Positions 21,926 to 30,010 of a stretch of DNA of 39,763 nt are shown here, piece by piece (the stretch's first letter is position 1; every line of letters starts with the position of its first letter). The DNA is taken from assembly GCA_030524635.1 (NCBI GenBank), contig JAUNGG010000037.1, positions 1-39,763 on the forward strand, in the 5' to 3' direction. The notes beneath the pieces were generated by a model. It had not been told where the DNA came from. It ran no database searches and saw only the letters and a list, made by a program, of their open reading frames with translations. The stretch comes from Lachnospiraceae bacterium. Its GTDB lineage: Bacteria; Bacillota; Clostridia; Lachnospirales; Lachnospiraceae. The position numbers were made by a program, and so were the translations under genes.

Positions 21926-22846
21926 ATGAGCAATTATCATCAGAAAAAAATTGCAATGATCAATGATTTATCCGGGTATGGCCGCTGTTCGTTAACAGTG
22001 GCTCTTCCCATTTTATCAGCCATGCGGATCCAGTGCTGTCCGGTCCCCACCTCCATTCTGTCCAATCATACCGGATTCCCGGTATGGTTTTTCGATGACT
22101 ACACGGACAAGATGGAGCAGTATATCGGTAAATGGAAGGAGCTGGATCTGACCTTCGACGGGATTGTCACCGGATTTTTAGGCTCCAAGGAGCAGATCCG
22201 CATCGTAACCGACATGATAAAGGACTTTCGAAAGGATGACACGCAAGTGATCGTAGATCCTATCATGGGAGATCACGGAAAGGCCTATTCCACCTATACA
22301 CCAGAGATGTGCCGGGAAATGGAGCGTCTGGTAAGGCTTGCTGATGTGGTGACGCCTAATGTAACCGAGGGCTGCATCCTTACCGGCCGGGAATACCGCT
22401 CCCAGGGCTGGAGCCGCAGGGAGCTGGAACAGATGGCCCTGGATATCCAGAAAATGGGCCCTTCATCGGTCATTATCACCGGCATCGGAACGCCCAAAAG
22501 CCTGACCAATGTAATCCTGAAATCCGCGTCAGCACCCAATGATGCTTCCTTTGCTTCTGCATCTTTAAACCAGGCCTCCAGTTCTTTCGGCAGTCCTGTC
22601 TGCTCCTTCCAGCGCAGCCCACGCGCAGGCGGTGAACGCCCGGGAACCGGGGATATATTTTCCTCCATCATTGCGGGCGGTGCCATACACGGCTGGGATC
22701 TGGAAGAAACGGTAAAACTGGCTGCCTGGTTTATCCGCCAATGTATTATAAAATCCGATGAGCTGGATATTCCCAGGGCAAACGGAGTCTGCTTTGAAGA
22801 AATTTTGCCAGAACTGATCCTGAAATGCCGGAAAATGAAACAGTAA
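21926..22846 (+). CDS. Pyridoxamine/pyridoxal kinase (PfkB-like)
   Basis: This 306-residue ribokinase-fold kinase most likely phosphorylates pyridoxamine, pyridoxal or pyridoxine. It begins IAMINDLSGYGRCSLTVALP, contains the substrate-site SNHTGFP and the VDPIMGDHGKAY strand, and has the nucleotide and catalytic-base motif RPGTGDIFSS near residue 236. It is close to the PdxY/PdxK group in overall pattern. About 35 residues between LTNVILK and GGERPGTGD (about 22520-22632) are Ser/Ala-rich and unlike the rest of the protein. The catalytic motif after this insert is intact, so the enzyme may still work. The gene lies 42 bases after the ECF S component and probably shares its transcript. Confidence 0.85.
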   Translation: MSNYHQKKIAMINDLSGYGRCSLTVALPILSAMRIQCCPVPTSILSNHTGFPVWFFDDYTDKMEQYIGKWKELDLTFDGIVTGFLGSKEQIRIVTDMIKDFRKDDTQVIVDPIMGDHGKAYSTYTPEMCREMERLVRLADVVTPNVTEGCILTGREYRSQGWSRRELEQMALDIQKMGPSSVIITGIGTPKSLTNVILKSASAPNDASFASASLNQASSSFGSPVCSFQRSPRAGGERPGTGDIFSSIIAGGAIHGWDLEETVKLAAWFIRQCIIKSDELDIPRANGVCFEEILPELILKCRKMKQ

Positions 22847-22897
22847 CCTTTCCCCGCGAAAAACCGCAGAAAAGGTCTTTTCTTTCTTAGAAAAATG

Positions 22898-22943
22898 TGG
22901 TATCTTAAAGAACAGAACGAAAAATCAATGGTACAAGATACCA
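22898..22943 (+). repeat. Inverted repeat at the serS promoter and leader
   Basis: TGGTATCTT (22898-22906) and AAGATACCA (22935-22943) are perfect 9-base inverted repeats separated by 28 bases. The left arm coincides with a possible extended -10 element (TGGTATCTT) and the right arm abuts the serS ribosome binding site GGAGG (22944-22948). It could be an operator or, if transcription starts further upstream, an RNA stem next to the ribosome binding site. No T-box features were recognised. Confidence 0.4.
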
Positions 22944-22955
22944 GGAGGAAATAAC

Positions 22956-24245
22956 ATGTTAGATTTGAAGTTTGTCCGTGAAAACCCGGATATCGTAAAG
23001 CAGAACATTAAGAATAAGTTTCAGGATGACAAGCTGCCCTTAGTAGATGAGGTAATTGAGCTGGATGCCCAGAACCGTGCAGCAAAGGCAGAGGCAGATA
23101 GTCTGCGTGCAGCCCGCAACAAGCTGTCCAAGGAGATCGGAAAACTGATGGGCCAGGGCAAGAAGGAAGAGGCTGAGGCAGTGAAGGCTCAGGTAAATGC
23201 CAATGCAGCTCGTCTGGCTGAGCTGGAGGTAAAGGAAAATGAGCTGGAAGCCAAAGTATTAAAGATCATGATGACCATTCCAAACATCATCGACCCAACG
23301 GTACCCATCGGCAAGGATGACAGCGAGAACGTTGAGATTGAGCGGTTCGGCGAGCCGGTAGTTCCGGACTTTGAGATCCCATACCATACGGATATTATGA
23401 AGAGCTTCGACGGTATCGATCTGGATGCTGCGGGAAAGGTGGCAGGCAACGGCTTCTACTACCTGATGGGCGATATCGCAAGACTGCATTCTGCTGTAAT
23501 CTCCTATGCCCGTGATTTCATGATCAACCGCGGCTTTACCTACTGTGTACCGCCGTTCATGATCCGCAGCAATGTAGTAACCGGCGTTATGTCCTTCGCT
23601 GAGATGGACGCCATGATGTATAAGATCGAGGGCGAAGATCTGTATCTGATCGGCACCAGCGAGCATTCCATGATCGGCAAGTTTATTGATACCATTACCC
23701 CAGAAGATCAGCTTCCAAAGACCCTGACCAGCTATTCTCCATGCTTCCGCAAGGAGAAGGGCGCACACGGCATTGAGGAGAGAGGCGTATACCGGATCCA
23801 TCAGTTTGAGAAGCAGGAGATGATCGTGATCTGCAAGCCGGAGGAATCCCCAATGTGGTATGACAAGCTGTGGCAGAATACCGTTGACCTGTTCCGTTCC
23901 ATGGAGATTCCGGTTCGTACCTTAGAGTGCTGCTCCGGTGACTTAGCTGATTTAAAGGTGAAGTCCTGTGACGTTGAGGCATGGTCTCCAAGACAGAAGA
24001 AGTACTTCGAGGTAGGCTCCTGCTCCAACTTAGGCGATGCTCAGGCACGCCGCTTAAAGATCCGTGTAGACGGCGAGAACGGCAAGTACCTGGCTCATAC
24101 CTTGAATAACACTGTAGTAGCTCCGCCTCGTATGCTGATTGCTTTCCTGGAGAACCATTTACAGGCAGACGGCAGCGTGACTATCCCAGAGGTACTGCGT
24201 CCATACATGGGCGGTGCCCAGGTGCTGATTCCAAAGAACAAATAA
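22956..24245 (+). CDS. serS: Seryl-tRNA synthetase
   Basis: This class II aminoacyl-tRNA synthetase of 429 residues charges tRNA-Ser. The N-terminal coiled-coil tRNA-binding arm (about residues 28-105, rich in Ala, Glu and Lys) is followed by the catalytic core. Motif 2 lies around SPCFRKEKGAHG, and motif 3 includes NNTVVAPPRMLIAFLENH near the C terminus. TSEHSMIGKF lies in the active site. The ribosome binding site AGGAGG is directly before the ATG at 22956. The gene has its own terminator, so it is probably a single-gene transcript. Confidence 0.97.
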   Translation: MLDLKFVRENPDIVKQNIKNKFQDDKLPLVDEVIELDAQNRAAKAEADSLRAARNKLSKEIGKLMGQGKKEEAEAVKAQVNANAARLAELEVKENELEAKVLKIMMTIPNIIDPTVPIGKDDSENVEIERFGEPVVPDFEIPYHTDIMKSFDGIDLDAAGKVAGNGFYYLMGDIARLHSAVISYARDFMINRGFTYCVPPFMIRSNVVTGVMSFAEMDAMMYKIEGEDLYLIGTSEHSMIGKFIDTITPEDQLPKTLTSYSPCFRKEKGAHGIEERGVYRIHQFEKQEMIVICKPEESPMWYDKLWQNTVDLFRSMEIPVRTLECCSGDLADLKVKSCDVEAWSPRQKKYFEVGSCSNLGDAQARRLKIRVDGENGKYLAHTLNNTVVAPPRMLIAFLENHLQADGSVTIPEVLRPYMGGAQVLIPKNK

Positions 24246-24257
24246 AACAGCAGGTAT

Positions 24258-24292
24258 CAGGGATGCCGATTCAGGCATCCCTGAATTTTTTT
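24258..24292 (+). terminator. Rho-independent terminator of serS
   Basis: CAGGGATGCC (24258-24267) and GGCATCCCTG (24274-24283) form a perfect 10-bp stem with a 6-base loop, followed by AATTTTTTT. It starts 13 bases after the serS stop codon. Confidence 0.93.
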
Positions 24293-24420
24293 CGGATATC
24301 GCCGGAGCCTTTTGGGAGAAGAAATCCTTCCCATCCTGGCAGGCAGGAGCCGGGACGATATTCTATGGGGAGGATGTGCATGACAGCAGCAGCTCCTGCA
24401 TAAGAATAACAGTAAGATAT

Positions 24421-24442
24421 ATGACAGAAAGGACTCTGTCAT
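24421..24442 (+). promoter_or_regulatory. Start-codon hairpin of the LysM-GH18 gene
   Basis: ATGACAGA (24421-24428) and TCTGTCAT (24435-24442) form a perfect 8-bp stem with loop AAGGAC. The loop contains the likely ribosome binding site and the 3' arm runs into the ATG start codon at 24441. The fold would hide the start codon and could make translation conditional. Confidence 0.5.
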
Positions 24443-25586
24443 GGAACTTTATGTAGTAAAAGAAGGCGACAGCGTGGATTCCATCGCTGCCGCCCATTCT
24501 ATTTCAGCAGAGGATGTGATCTGGGCGAACCAGATCGAATATCCTTACCGCCTGGCTGTTGGCCAGGCTCTTTTGATTTTGTCAGGGAGCGGGACAGAAA
24601 GCCAGGGCAGGCCTGCTCTGTATTCCTTCGGTTATGCATATCCATTCATCAATTCCAGAACCTTACAGGATACGCTTCCCTTTCTGACGGATCTGTATGT
24701 TTTTTCCTATGGATTTACGGAGGAAGGAAATCTGGTTCATCCCATGAGCGATGATGCCTGGATGATCGAAGCAGCCAAAAATGCAGGAGTGCGTCCTGTT
24801 CTAACCTTAACGCCTTTAGGGGCAGATGGGAAATTTAATAATAACCTGGTATCCGCCCTGGTCCAGGATCCAGCCATTCAGCAGCATCTGATCTGGGAGC
24901 TGGGACGTACCATGCAGGAGCGTGGATTTATGGGGCTGGATATTGATTTTGAATATATTTTGGCGGAAGACCGGGTGGGATTTGTGGAATTTGTGAGCTT
25001 GGTCCGCAGCGTTATGAATTCCTTCGGCTATCCGGTAACGGTAGCCTTGGCGCCCAAAACCTCGGCCGATCAAAAAGGACTGCTGTATGAGGGAGTGGAT
25101 TACCGGCTGTTAGGCCAGGCAGCCGACCGGGTCATGCTGATGACATATGAATGGGGATATTCCCAGGGGCCGCCTATGGCAGTGGCACCCCTTAACATGG
25201 TTCGCCGTGTGGTCAATTACGCAGTTTCAGAGATTCCCAGGGAAAAGATCAGTCTTGGGATTCCAAATTATGGGTATGACTGGCCGCTGCCTTATGAGCA
25301 GGGAGTGACCAGAGCTCGTACCATCCACAATTTGGAAGCAATCCAGATCGCTGTAGACCATGGAGTCCAGATCCAGTTTGACACAACAGCCATGTCGCCG
25401 TATTTTCGGTACTGGCAGTACGGCATCCAGCATGAGGTATGGTTTGAGGATCCCCGCAGCATTCTGGCGAAATTTGAGCTGATTCAGGAATATGACCTGA
25501 CGGGGGCCGGATACTGGCAGCTTATGAACTTCTTCCGGTCCAACTGGCTGATGATGAGGGAGTTGTTTCAAGTGATTAAGATGTGA
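24441..25586 (+). CDS. LysM-GH18 protein, spore cortex hydrolase SleL/YaaH-like
   Basis: This 381-residue protein has one N-terminal LysM peptidoglycan-binding domain (about residues 3-47, YVVKEGDSVDSIA) and a glycoside hydrolase family 18 barrel. The catalytic strand reads GLDIDFEY, with the glutamate as acid/base. The closest known type is YaaH/SleL, an N-acetylglucosaminidase that degrades spore cortex muropeptides during germination. Like that family it has no signal peptide, which fits mother-cell synthesis and deposition on the forespore, although Bacillus SleL has more than one LysM. The ATG at 24441 is preceded by AAAGGA. About 150 bases separate it from the serS terminator; no sporulation sigma-factor promoter could be assigned with confidence. 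Confidence 0.82.
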   Translation: MELYVVKEGDSVDSIAAAHSISAEDVIWANQIEYPYRLAVGQALLILSGSGTESQGRPALYSFGYAYPFINSRTLQDTLPFLTDLYVFSYGFTEEGNLVHPMSDDAWMIEAAKNAGVRPVLTLTPLGADGKFNNNLVSALVQDPAIQQHLIWELGRTMQERGFMGLDIDFEYILAEDRVGFVEFVSLVRSVMNSFGYPVTVALAPKTSADQKGLLYEGVDYRLLGQAADRVMLMTYEWGYSQGPPMAVAPLNMVRRVVNYAVSEIPREKISLGIPNYGYDWPLPYEQGVTRARTIHNLEAIQIAVDHGVQIQFDTTAMSPYFRYWQYGIQHEVWFEDPRSILAKFELIQEYDLTGAGYWQLMNFFRSNWLMMRELFQVIKM

Positions 25587-25594
25587 TTGTTGTC

Positions 25595-25623
25595 TTGCCT
25601 GTTTACAGAAAATGTATTACAAT
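25595..25623 (+). promoter_or_regulatory. Predicted promoter of the five-gene STM401x-type cassette
   Basis: TTGCCT (25595-25600) and TACAAT (25618-25623) are separated by exactly 17 bases, 8 bases after the previous gene. Transcription would begin near 25630, about 70 bases before the first start codon. It suggests that the cassette is transcribed independently of the LysM-GH18 gene. Confidence 0.55.
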
Positions 25624-25675
25624 AATCCTAACAGATTTGGGATGGCCGGATTGGAGAAATGTAAGAGATAAGAAC

Positions 25676-25688
25676 AATGATTATCATT
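25676..25688 (+). promoter_or_regulatory. Fur-box-like palindrome in the cassette leader
   Basis: AATGAT-T-ATCATT is a 6-1-6 inverted repeat ending 2 bases before the ribosome binding site AGGAGG (25690-25695). It matches the centre of the classic Fur box (ATGATAATCATT) at 11 of 12 positions. It would lie about 45-60 bases into the transcript, so a bound repressor would act as a roadblock. A chance AT-rich palindrome is possible. Confidence 0.35.
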
Positions 25689-25700
25689 TAGGAGGTACAG

Positions 25701-26558
25701 ATGGAGACAACAAAAACATACGCATATGATTATGACGAGTATGAAGCTGGGAAGGGAGCAGGTACGATGATCCAGGATATTATGGATGATCCGGATTTCC
25801 CGGCATTAACAGAACTGATCATCGGAAGCTGGGGCGGATCATGGGAGGACAGCTGCCAGCCCATTATAGACGGGATCGTGGCCAATGCAGACCAATTTGC
25901 CCATATTGAAAAGCTGTTTATCGGTGATATGGATTATGAGGAGTGTGAAGTCTCCTGGATCATTCAGGGGGACTACAGCAGGCTGTGGGCTGCCATGCCC
26001 CAGCTTAAGGAGCTGACCATTAAGGGGAGCAGCGAACTGGAACTGGGAGAGATCTGCCATCAGGGACTGGAAGCCCTGACGATCATCTGCGGCGGCCTTC
26101 CGGTTGATGTGATCCAGACGATCCAGGCAGGGAAGCTTCCCAATTTAAAAAAGCTGCTGCTTTATATTGGAAGTGACTGCTATGGATTTGACGGCAATGC
26201 AGATACCATAAAAACATTTCTGGAGAAGGCAGATTTCCCCAAGCTGGAATATTTAGGGATCGCGGACAGCGAGATCCAGGATGAACTGGCAGCGGTGGTT
26301 TTAAAGAGCAAGTTTATGGATCAGATCCACACATTGGATCTGTCCTGCGGAACCTTGTCGGATGAGGGCGGGGCACTGCTTTTCAAAACCCTTCCGTCTT
26401 ATCCAAACATAAAAAAGCTGGATGTTCATTATCATTATCTATCCGATGCTATGGTGGCGAAGCTGAAGGCGCTTCCTCTAAAGCTGGATGCATCGGATCA
26501 GAATCAGCCGGAGAATTACCGCGGCCAGATTTATATGAATGCCATGCTGACGGAATAA
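25701..26558 (+). CDS. STM4015-family leucine-rich-repeat protein
   Basis: This 285-residue protein is the first gene of the cassette. From about residue 90 it is built of leucine-rich repeats, seen as LPQLKELTIKG, LEALTIICGG, LPNLKKLLLYIG, FPKLEYLGIAD, IHTLDLSCG and YPNIKKLDVHY. No signal peptide or membrane helix is seen, so it is cytoplasmic. I recognise the overall pattern as the STM4015 family, named from Salmonella, whose role is unknown. Such repeats usually bind a protein or peptide partner; here that could be a substrate of the enzymes encoded next. The start ATG has a strong AGGAGG 5 bases upstream. Intergenic distance to the next gene is only 28 bases. Confidence 0.8.
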   Translation: METTKTYAYDYDEYEAGKGAGTMIQDIMDDPDFPALTELIIGSWGGSWEDSCQPIIDGIVANADQFAHIEKLFIGDMDYEECEVSWIIQGDYSRLWAAMPQLKELTIKGSSELELGEICHQGLEALTIICGGLPVDVIQTIQAGKLPNLKKLLLYIGSDCYGFDGNADTIKTFLEKADFPKLEYLGIADSEIQDELAAVVLKSKFMDQIHTLDLSCGTLSDEGGALLFKTLPSYPNIKKLDVHYHYLSDAMVAKLKALPLKLDASDQNQPENYRGQIYMNAMLTE

Positions 26559-26586
26559 AAGCTGGAGATAGGGGAGAGGAAGGCTT

Positions 26587-27717
26587 GTGGACAGAATCAT
26601 TCAAGAAACCCATCCAGAGCATCGACACATCGTCCTGCTAGGAAATCCGGAAACGAAGCGGACCATCTTTTTTTTGCATGCGGCCTGTGAGATCGGGCTG
26701 CATGTTCACGTTTTGGATTGGAGAGCGGGATGGCCCAGGTTGTGGGACCCGCCTGCCTTGTGCGAGCTGACGGAAGGATGGGAACAGGCAGAAACTTTGA
26801 TTAAGATCGATCCCCCTGTCTGGGAGAGCTGCCGGCTGGAGGAGCTGGACGGGCTGACAGGCGATTACCAGAAGCAATTGCTGGCCCTGGCCCGTTGCCA
26901 GGAAGCTTGCCGGCTGCAGTTTTTTAATCACCCCAGGGATATTCTGGCGCTGTTGGATAAGAGAGGGTGCAAAGATACCCTTTCCCAGGCCGGACTATCC
27001 ATAACGGAAACTGTGGGCGGGCAGGAGCCGATTGGGAATACAGATCAGCTCTTGGCGGCTATGGAGTCTGAACGGATCTATCAGGTTTTTATTAAGCCGG
27101 TTCATGGCTCCGGCGCTGCCGGTATCGCGGCCTTCCGGTTTCAGCCGAGGACTGGGCAGATGGTTCTCTACACCTGTGCTGTGGAGGAGCCGTCATCGAA
27201 GGAGCTGGTCAATACCAAGCGGCTCCGTCGCTTTTCCCACCGGCAGCAGATCGTTTCTCTTCTGAACCGTCTGCTGAAGCTGGACTGCATCGTGGAGCGC
27301 TGGTACGCCAAGGCGGAGCAGGATGGCTTTTCTTACGACCTGCGGGCAGTTATGCAGGATGGAAAACTGGATTTTCTACTGGCAAGGCTGTCTAAAGGCC
27401 CTATTACCAATCTGCATTTGAATAACCACCCACTGCCTGCGGAAGCGCTGAAGCTGCCCCAGACAGTTATAGAAACTATCACCGTGTTATGCCGGAATGC
27501 CATGGAATGTTATCCCGGATTAAAAAGTGCCGGGATCGATCTTCTGTTGGAAAAAGGCAGCCTGCGGCCTCGCATTATTGAGATGAACGGGCAAGGTGAT
27601 CTGATTTATCAGGATATTTACCATGAAAACCGCATCTACCTTCATCAGGCGGAAATGATGAAGCAGTGGATGGAAAAAGCAACCAATCTAATGAAATGGA
27701 GTATTTACAATGACTGA
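26587..27717 (+). CDS. STM4014-family ATP-grasp-like protein
   Basis: This 376-residue protein looks like a member of the ATP-grasp ligase superfamily. K170 in FIKPVHGSGAAGI resembles the ATP-binding lysine and glycine-rich loop. D318 in SAGIDLL together with E332 and N334 in IIEMNGQGD resemble the metal-binding residues at the end of the ATP-grasp fold. ATP-grasp enzymes join a carboxylate to an amine or thiol through an acyl phosphate; the substrates here are unknown. The GTG start at 26587 is preceded by GGGGAGAGGAAGG. The 3' end overlaps the next gene by 8 bases, evidence for tight coupling. The STM4014 family name is recalled from pattern and context rather than searched. Confidence 0.75.
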   Translation: MDRIIQETHPEHRHIVLLGNPETKRTIFFLHAACEIGLHVHVLDWRAGWPRLWDPPALCELTEGWEQAETLIKIDPPVWESCRLEELDGLTGDYQKQLLALARCQEACRLQFFNHPRDILALLDKRGCKDTLSQAGLSITETVGGQEPIGNTDQLLAAMESERIYQVFIKPVHGSGAAGIAAFRFQPRTGQMVLYTCAVEEPSSKELVNTKRLRRFSHRQQIVSLLNRLLKLDCIVERWYAKAEQDGFSYDLRAVMQDGKLDFLLARLSKGPITNLHLNNHPLPAEALKLPQTVIETITVLCRNAMECYPGLKSAGIDLLLEKGSLRPRIIEMNGQGDLIYQDIYHENRIYLHQAEMMKQWMEKATNLMKWSIYND

Positions 27718-28594
27718 CAATACAGAAAAACGAGCTGCCAGTGATGTGCCCATCCGTCTGTTTGCAGCTTCCCAGCAGGGAAGGAGAACGCCTTCCGTAG
27801 ATATGAATCAGGTGGTGGGAACCCATGATATCCTGTTTGTCTGCCTGGACACGCTGCGGTACGATGTGGCGGTTCAGGAGGAGGCGGCCGGAACTACCCT
27901 GGTCTTAAACCAGTATGGCCCCTGGAAGAAATGCCAGGCGCCAGGCAATTTTACCTATCCGTCTCATCATGCCATGTTTGCCGGCTTTCTTCCCTGCCCC
28001 TATGATGCTAAAAATGTGGCAGACCGGGAGCTTTTATTCTTTCCAGGGCAGATCGGCCTGGGAAAGAAAGGACCGGAAGGCGCCTATGCATTCTCCGGCA
28101 GCACCATTATGGAAGGTCTGGAAAAGGAAGGATATGATACCTGGTGTGTGGGAGGCGTAGCATTTTTTGACAAGCGTTCTGAGCTTGGAAAGGTTTTCCC
28201 AGGATATTTTCAGAAGAGCTACTGGAATCCCTCCTTTGCCTGCCCGGTAAAGGACAGCACGAAAAACCAGGTGGATTTTATCCTGAAAAAGCTGGATGGA
28301 GCGGAGGAAGATCGGCATATTTTTCTGTATCTGAATGTAGATGCCATTCATTATCCTAATTATTTTTACCTGGAAGGTGCTTCCCATGACAGCGTGGAAA
28401 GCCATGCAGCAGCCCTCCGGTATGCAGATCAGGAGCTTGGACGGCTGTTTACTCAGTGGAAAAAGCGGCGCGGCGATACCTTTGTGATCTGCTGTTCTGA
28501 TCATGGCACCTGCTATGGGGAGGATGGCTGTCAGTTTCACGGCATCAATCATCCCATTGTGAACACCGTTCCCTACAAGCATTTTTTTATTTGA
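27710..28594 (+). CDS. STM4013/SEN3800-family alkaline-phosphatase-like hydrolase
   Basis: This 294-residue protein has the metal-site layout of the alkaline phosphatase/sulfatase superfamily. D47 lies in VCLDTLRYD after a hydrophobic strand. TYPSHHAMFAGFLP has T82 or S85 in the nucleophile region. D264-H265 in CCSDHGTCYG and H277 in QFHGINHP complete the second metal site. Phosphate or sulfate ester hydrolysis, or phosphate transfer, is therefore likely, but the substrate is unknown. There is no signal peptide, so unlike most sulfatases it should act inside the cell. The sulfatase cysteine signature CxPxR is absent. The ATG overlaps the previous gene by 8 bases. Confidence 0.78.
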   Translation: MTDNTEKRAASDVPIRLFAASQQGRRTPSVDMNQVVGTHDILFVCLDTLRYDVAVQEEAAGTTLVLNQYGPWKKCQAPGNFTYPSHHAMFAGFLPCPYDAKNVADRELLFFPGQIGLGKKGPEGAYAFSGSTIMEGLEKEGYDTWCVGGVAFFDKRSELGKVFPGYFQKSYWNPSFACPVKDSTKNQVDFILKKLDGAEEDRHIFLYLNVDAIHYPNYFYLEGASHDSVESHAAALRYADQELGRLFTQWKKRRGDTFVICCSDHGTCYGEDGCQFHGINHPIVNTVPYKHFFI

Positions 28595-28654
28595 GCCATT
28601 GACAGAAAGGCGTGCGTATCATTGAATTCATATTTACAAGGAGTGTCGTTCCAC

Positions 28655-30010
28655 ATGAACCCTTATATACAGTATATGTACAGCTACCCCCACAAGACAG
28701 CATACCGCCCCCTGGAGGGGATTTTTCTGAAGGATTATGCTTCCTGCCTGGCTGGCAGAGGACATGGCCTTTATCTGCATATTCCCTTCTGCCAGACGAA
28801 ATGCGGCTACTGCAATCTGTTCTCTGTCACCGGACAGGGAGAGGAGGAGATGGACCGCTATCTGGATGGAGTGGAGCGGCAGCTTACCCAGTTTCGGGAT
28901 ATTCTGGAGCCATACGGGACTGAATTTGGGGATATTACCATCGGCGGCGGCACGCCCCTGCTGCTGACGGAAAAGCAGCTGGATCGGATGTTTCAGCTGG
29001 TGGACAGCAGCCTTTCCCTTTCCCGGAACCGGGATCTGATCATCGAAACGGCGCCGAATCAGACCACAAAAGAGAAATTGAAGCTTTTAAAATCTGCAGG
29101 AGCCACCCGGGTCAGCATGGGAATTCAGAGCTTTCATGACGGTGAGCTGAAAACCCTGCAGCGTCAGCACCATGCAGGGAAAGCCAGAGAGGCCCTGGAT
29201 TTGCTGCGATCCTTCTCCTTTCCCTGTGTCAATCTGGATTTTATCTATGGAATTCCAGGGCAGACCATAGGCTCTCTCTTAAATTCCCTGGAGGAAGCAC
29301 TGACATTCCAGCCGGATGAACTGTTTTTATACCCGCTTTATGTGAAGCATGGTGCCGGGTTGGAGCGGAAGCTGCAGGAGGGGCTGGTGCTGGATCCGGA
29401 GCTGGCCTTCCGGCAGTATCAGGAGGCAACTGCCTTTCTGCGTTCCTCCGGCTTCCGGCAGGATTCCATGCGGCGGTTTGTGCGGCAGCCGGATCGGGAA
29501 GAAGATAGAAGCGGAGCAGCCAGGCGCCCCTATTCCGACTGCGGCTTTGGAACTTCCCTGGCACTGGGCTGCGGCGGCCGGAGCTATCTGGGAAAGCTTC
29601 ATTTCTGTACTCCCTATGCCATTACGCAAAAAGGCTGTCTGTCCCAGCTGAGGGCTTTTGAGCAGACAGAAGATTTTAATGTGATCACACACGGGATCCT
29701 GCTTTCTGAGGAGGAGATCAGGCGGCGTTTCGTGATCCGCCACCTGCTGATCCAGCCGGGGCTGAGCCTGCAGAAGTATTATGATCACTTTCATTCCGAT
29801 GCAGAGCATGATTTCCCGCAGCTGGCTCACTGGCTGCAGAAGGGCTGGCTTCGAAAGGAAGTTTTTCCGGTGGGAGAACTGGGATTGGAAGCCGAGACCA
29901 TGCTTACTCTGACAGATACTGGCATGGGTCTTTCTGATTACCTGGGGCCGCAGCTGATTTCTCAGGAAATACAGGACCGTATGGATGAATGGGAGGACCG
30001 AAATTTATGA
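28655..30010 (+). CDS. STM4012-family HemN-like radical SAM protein
   Basis: This radical SAM enzyme of 451 residues has its 4Fe-4S ligands at C46, C50 and C53 in FCQTKCGYC. The preceding LYLHIPFC and following GDITIGGGTPLLLT, TTKEKLKLLKSAGATRVSMGIQSF and YGIPGQT segments are HemN-like, as is the C-terminal winged-helix region. It is not likely a haem enzyme, because it sits in the STM401x cassette and no haem genes are nearby. I recognise it as the STM4012 family of unknown reaction. The ATG at 28655 is chosen because AAGGAG (28638-28643) lies upstream; an in-frame TTG at 28622 lacks a ribosome binding site. The stop overlaps the next start codon (ATGA). Confidence 0.82.
   Translation: MNPYIQYMYSYPHKTAYRPLEGIFLKDYASCLAGRGHGLYLHIPFCQTKCGYCNLFSVTGQGEEEMDRYLDGVERQLTQFRDILEPYGTEFGDITIGGGTPLLLTEKQLDRMFQLVDSSLSLSRNRDLIIETAPNQTTKEKLKLLKSAGATRVSMGIQSFHDGELKTLQRQHHAGKAREALDLLRSFSFPCVNLDFIYGIPGQTIGSLLNSLEEALTFQPDELFLYPLYVKHGAGLERKLQEGLVLDPELAFRQYQEATAFLRSSGFRQDSMRRFVRQPDREEDRSGAARRPYSDCGFGTSLALGCGGRSYLGKLHFCTPYAITQKGCLSQLRAFEQTEDFNVITHGILLSEEEIRRRFVIRHLLIQPGLSLQKYYDHFHSDAEHDFPQLAHWLQKGWLRKEVFPVGELGLEAETMLTLTDTGMGLSDYLGPQLISQEIQDRMDEWEDRNL

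Noticed and set aside
22294..22686. A 130-codon antisense frame within the pyridoxamine-type kinase, considered as a separate gene
   Set aside because: Outside the short insert it is only the shadow of conserved kinase sequence, and it has no ribosome binding site. Only the insert itself is reported as a curiosity.
25642..25671. A 9-codon frame MAGLEKCKR in the leader of the five-gene cassette, considered as a precursor peptide
   Set aside because: It has no ribosome binding site and is too short to be a convincing precursor.
28655..30010. Coproporphyrinogen oxidase HemN/HemW as the name of the HemN-like radical SAM gene
   Set aside because: The context is the STM401x-type cassette with no haem genes, and the protein is better explained as the STM4012 family.
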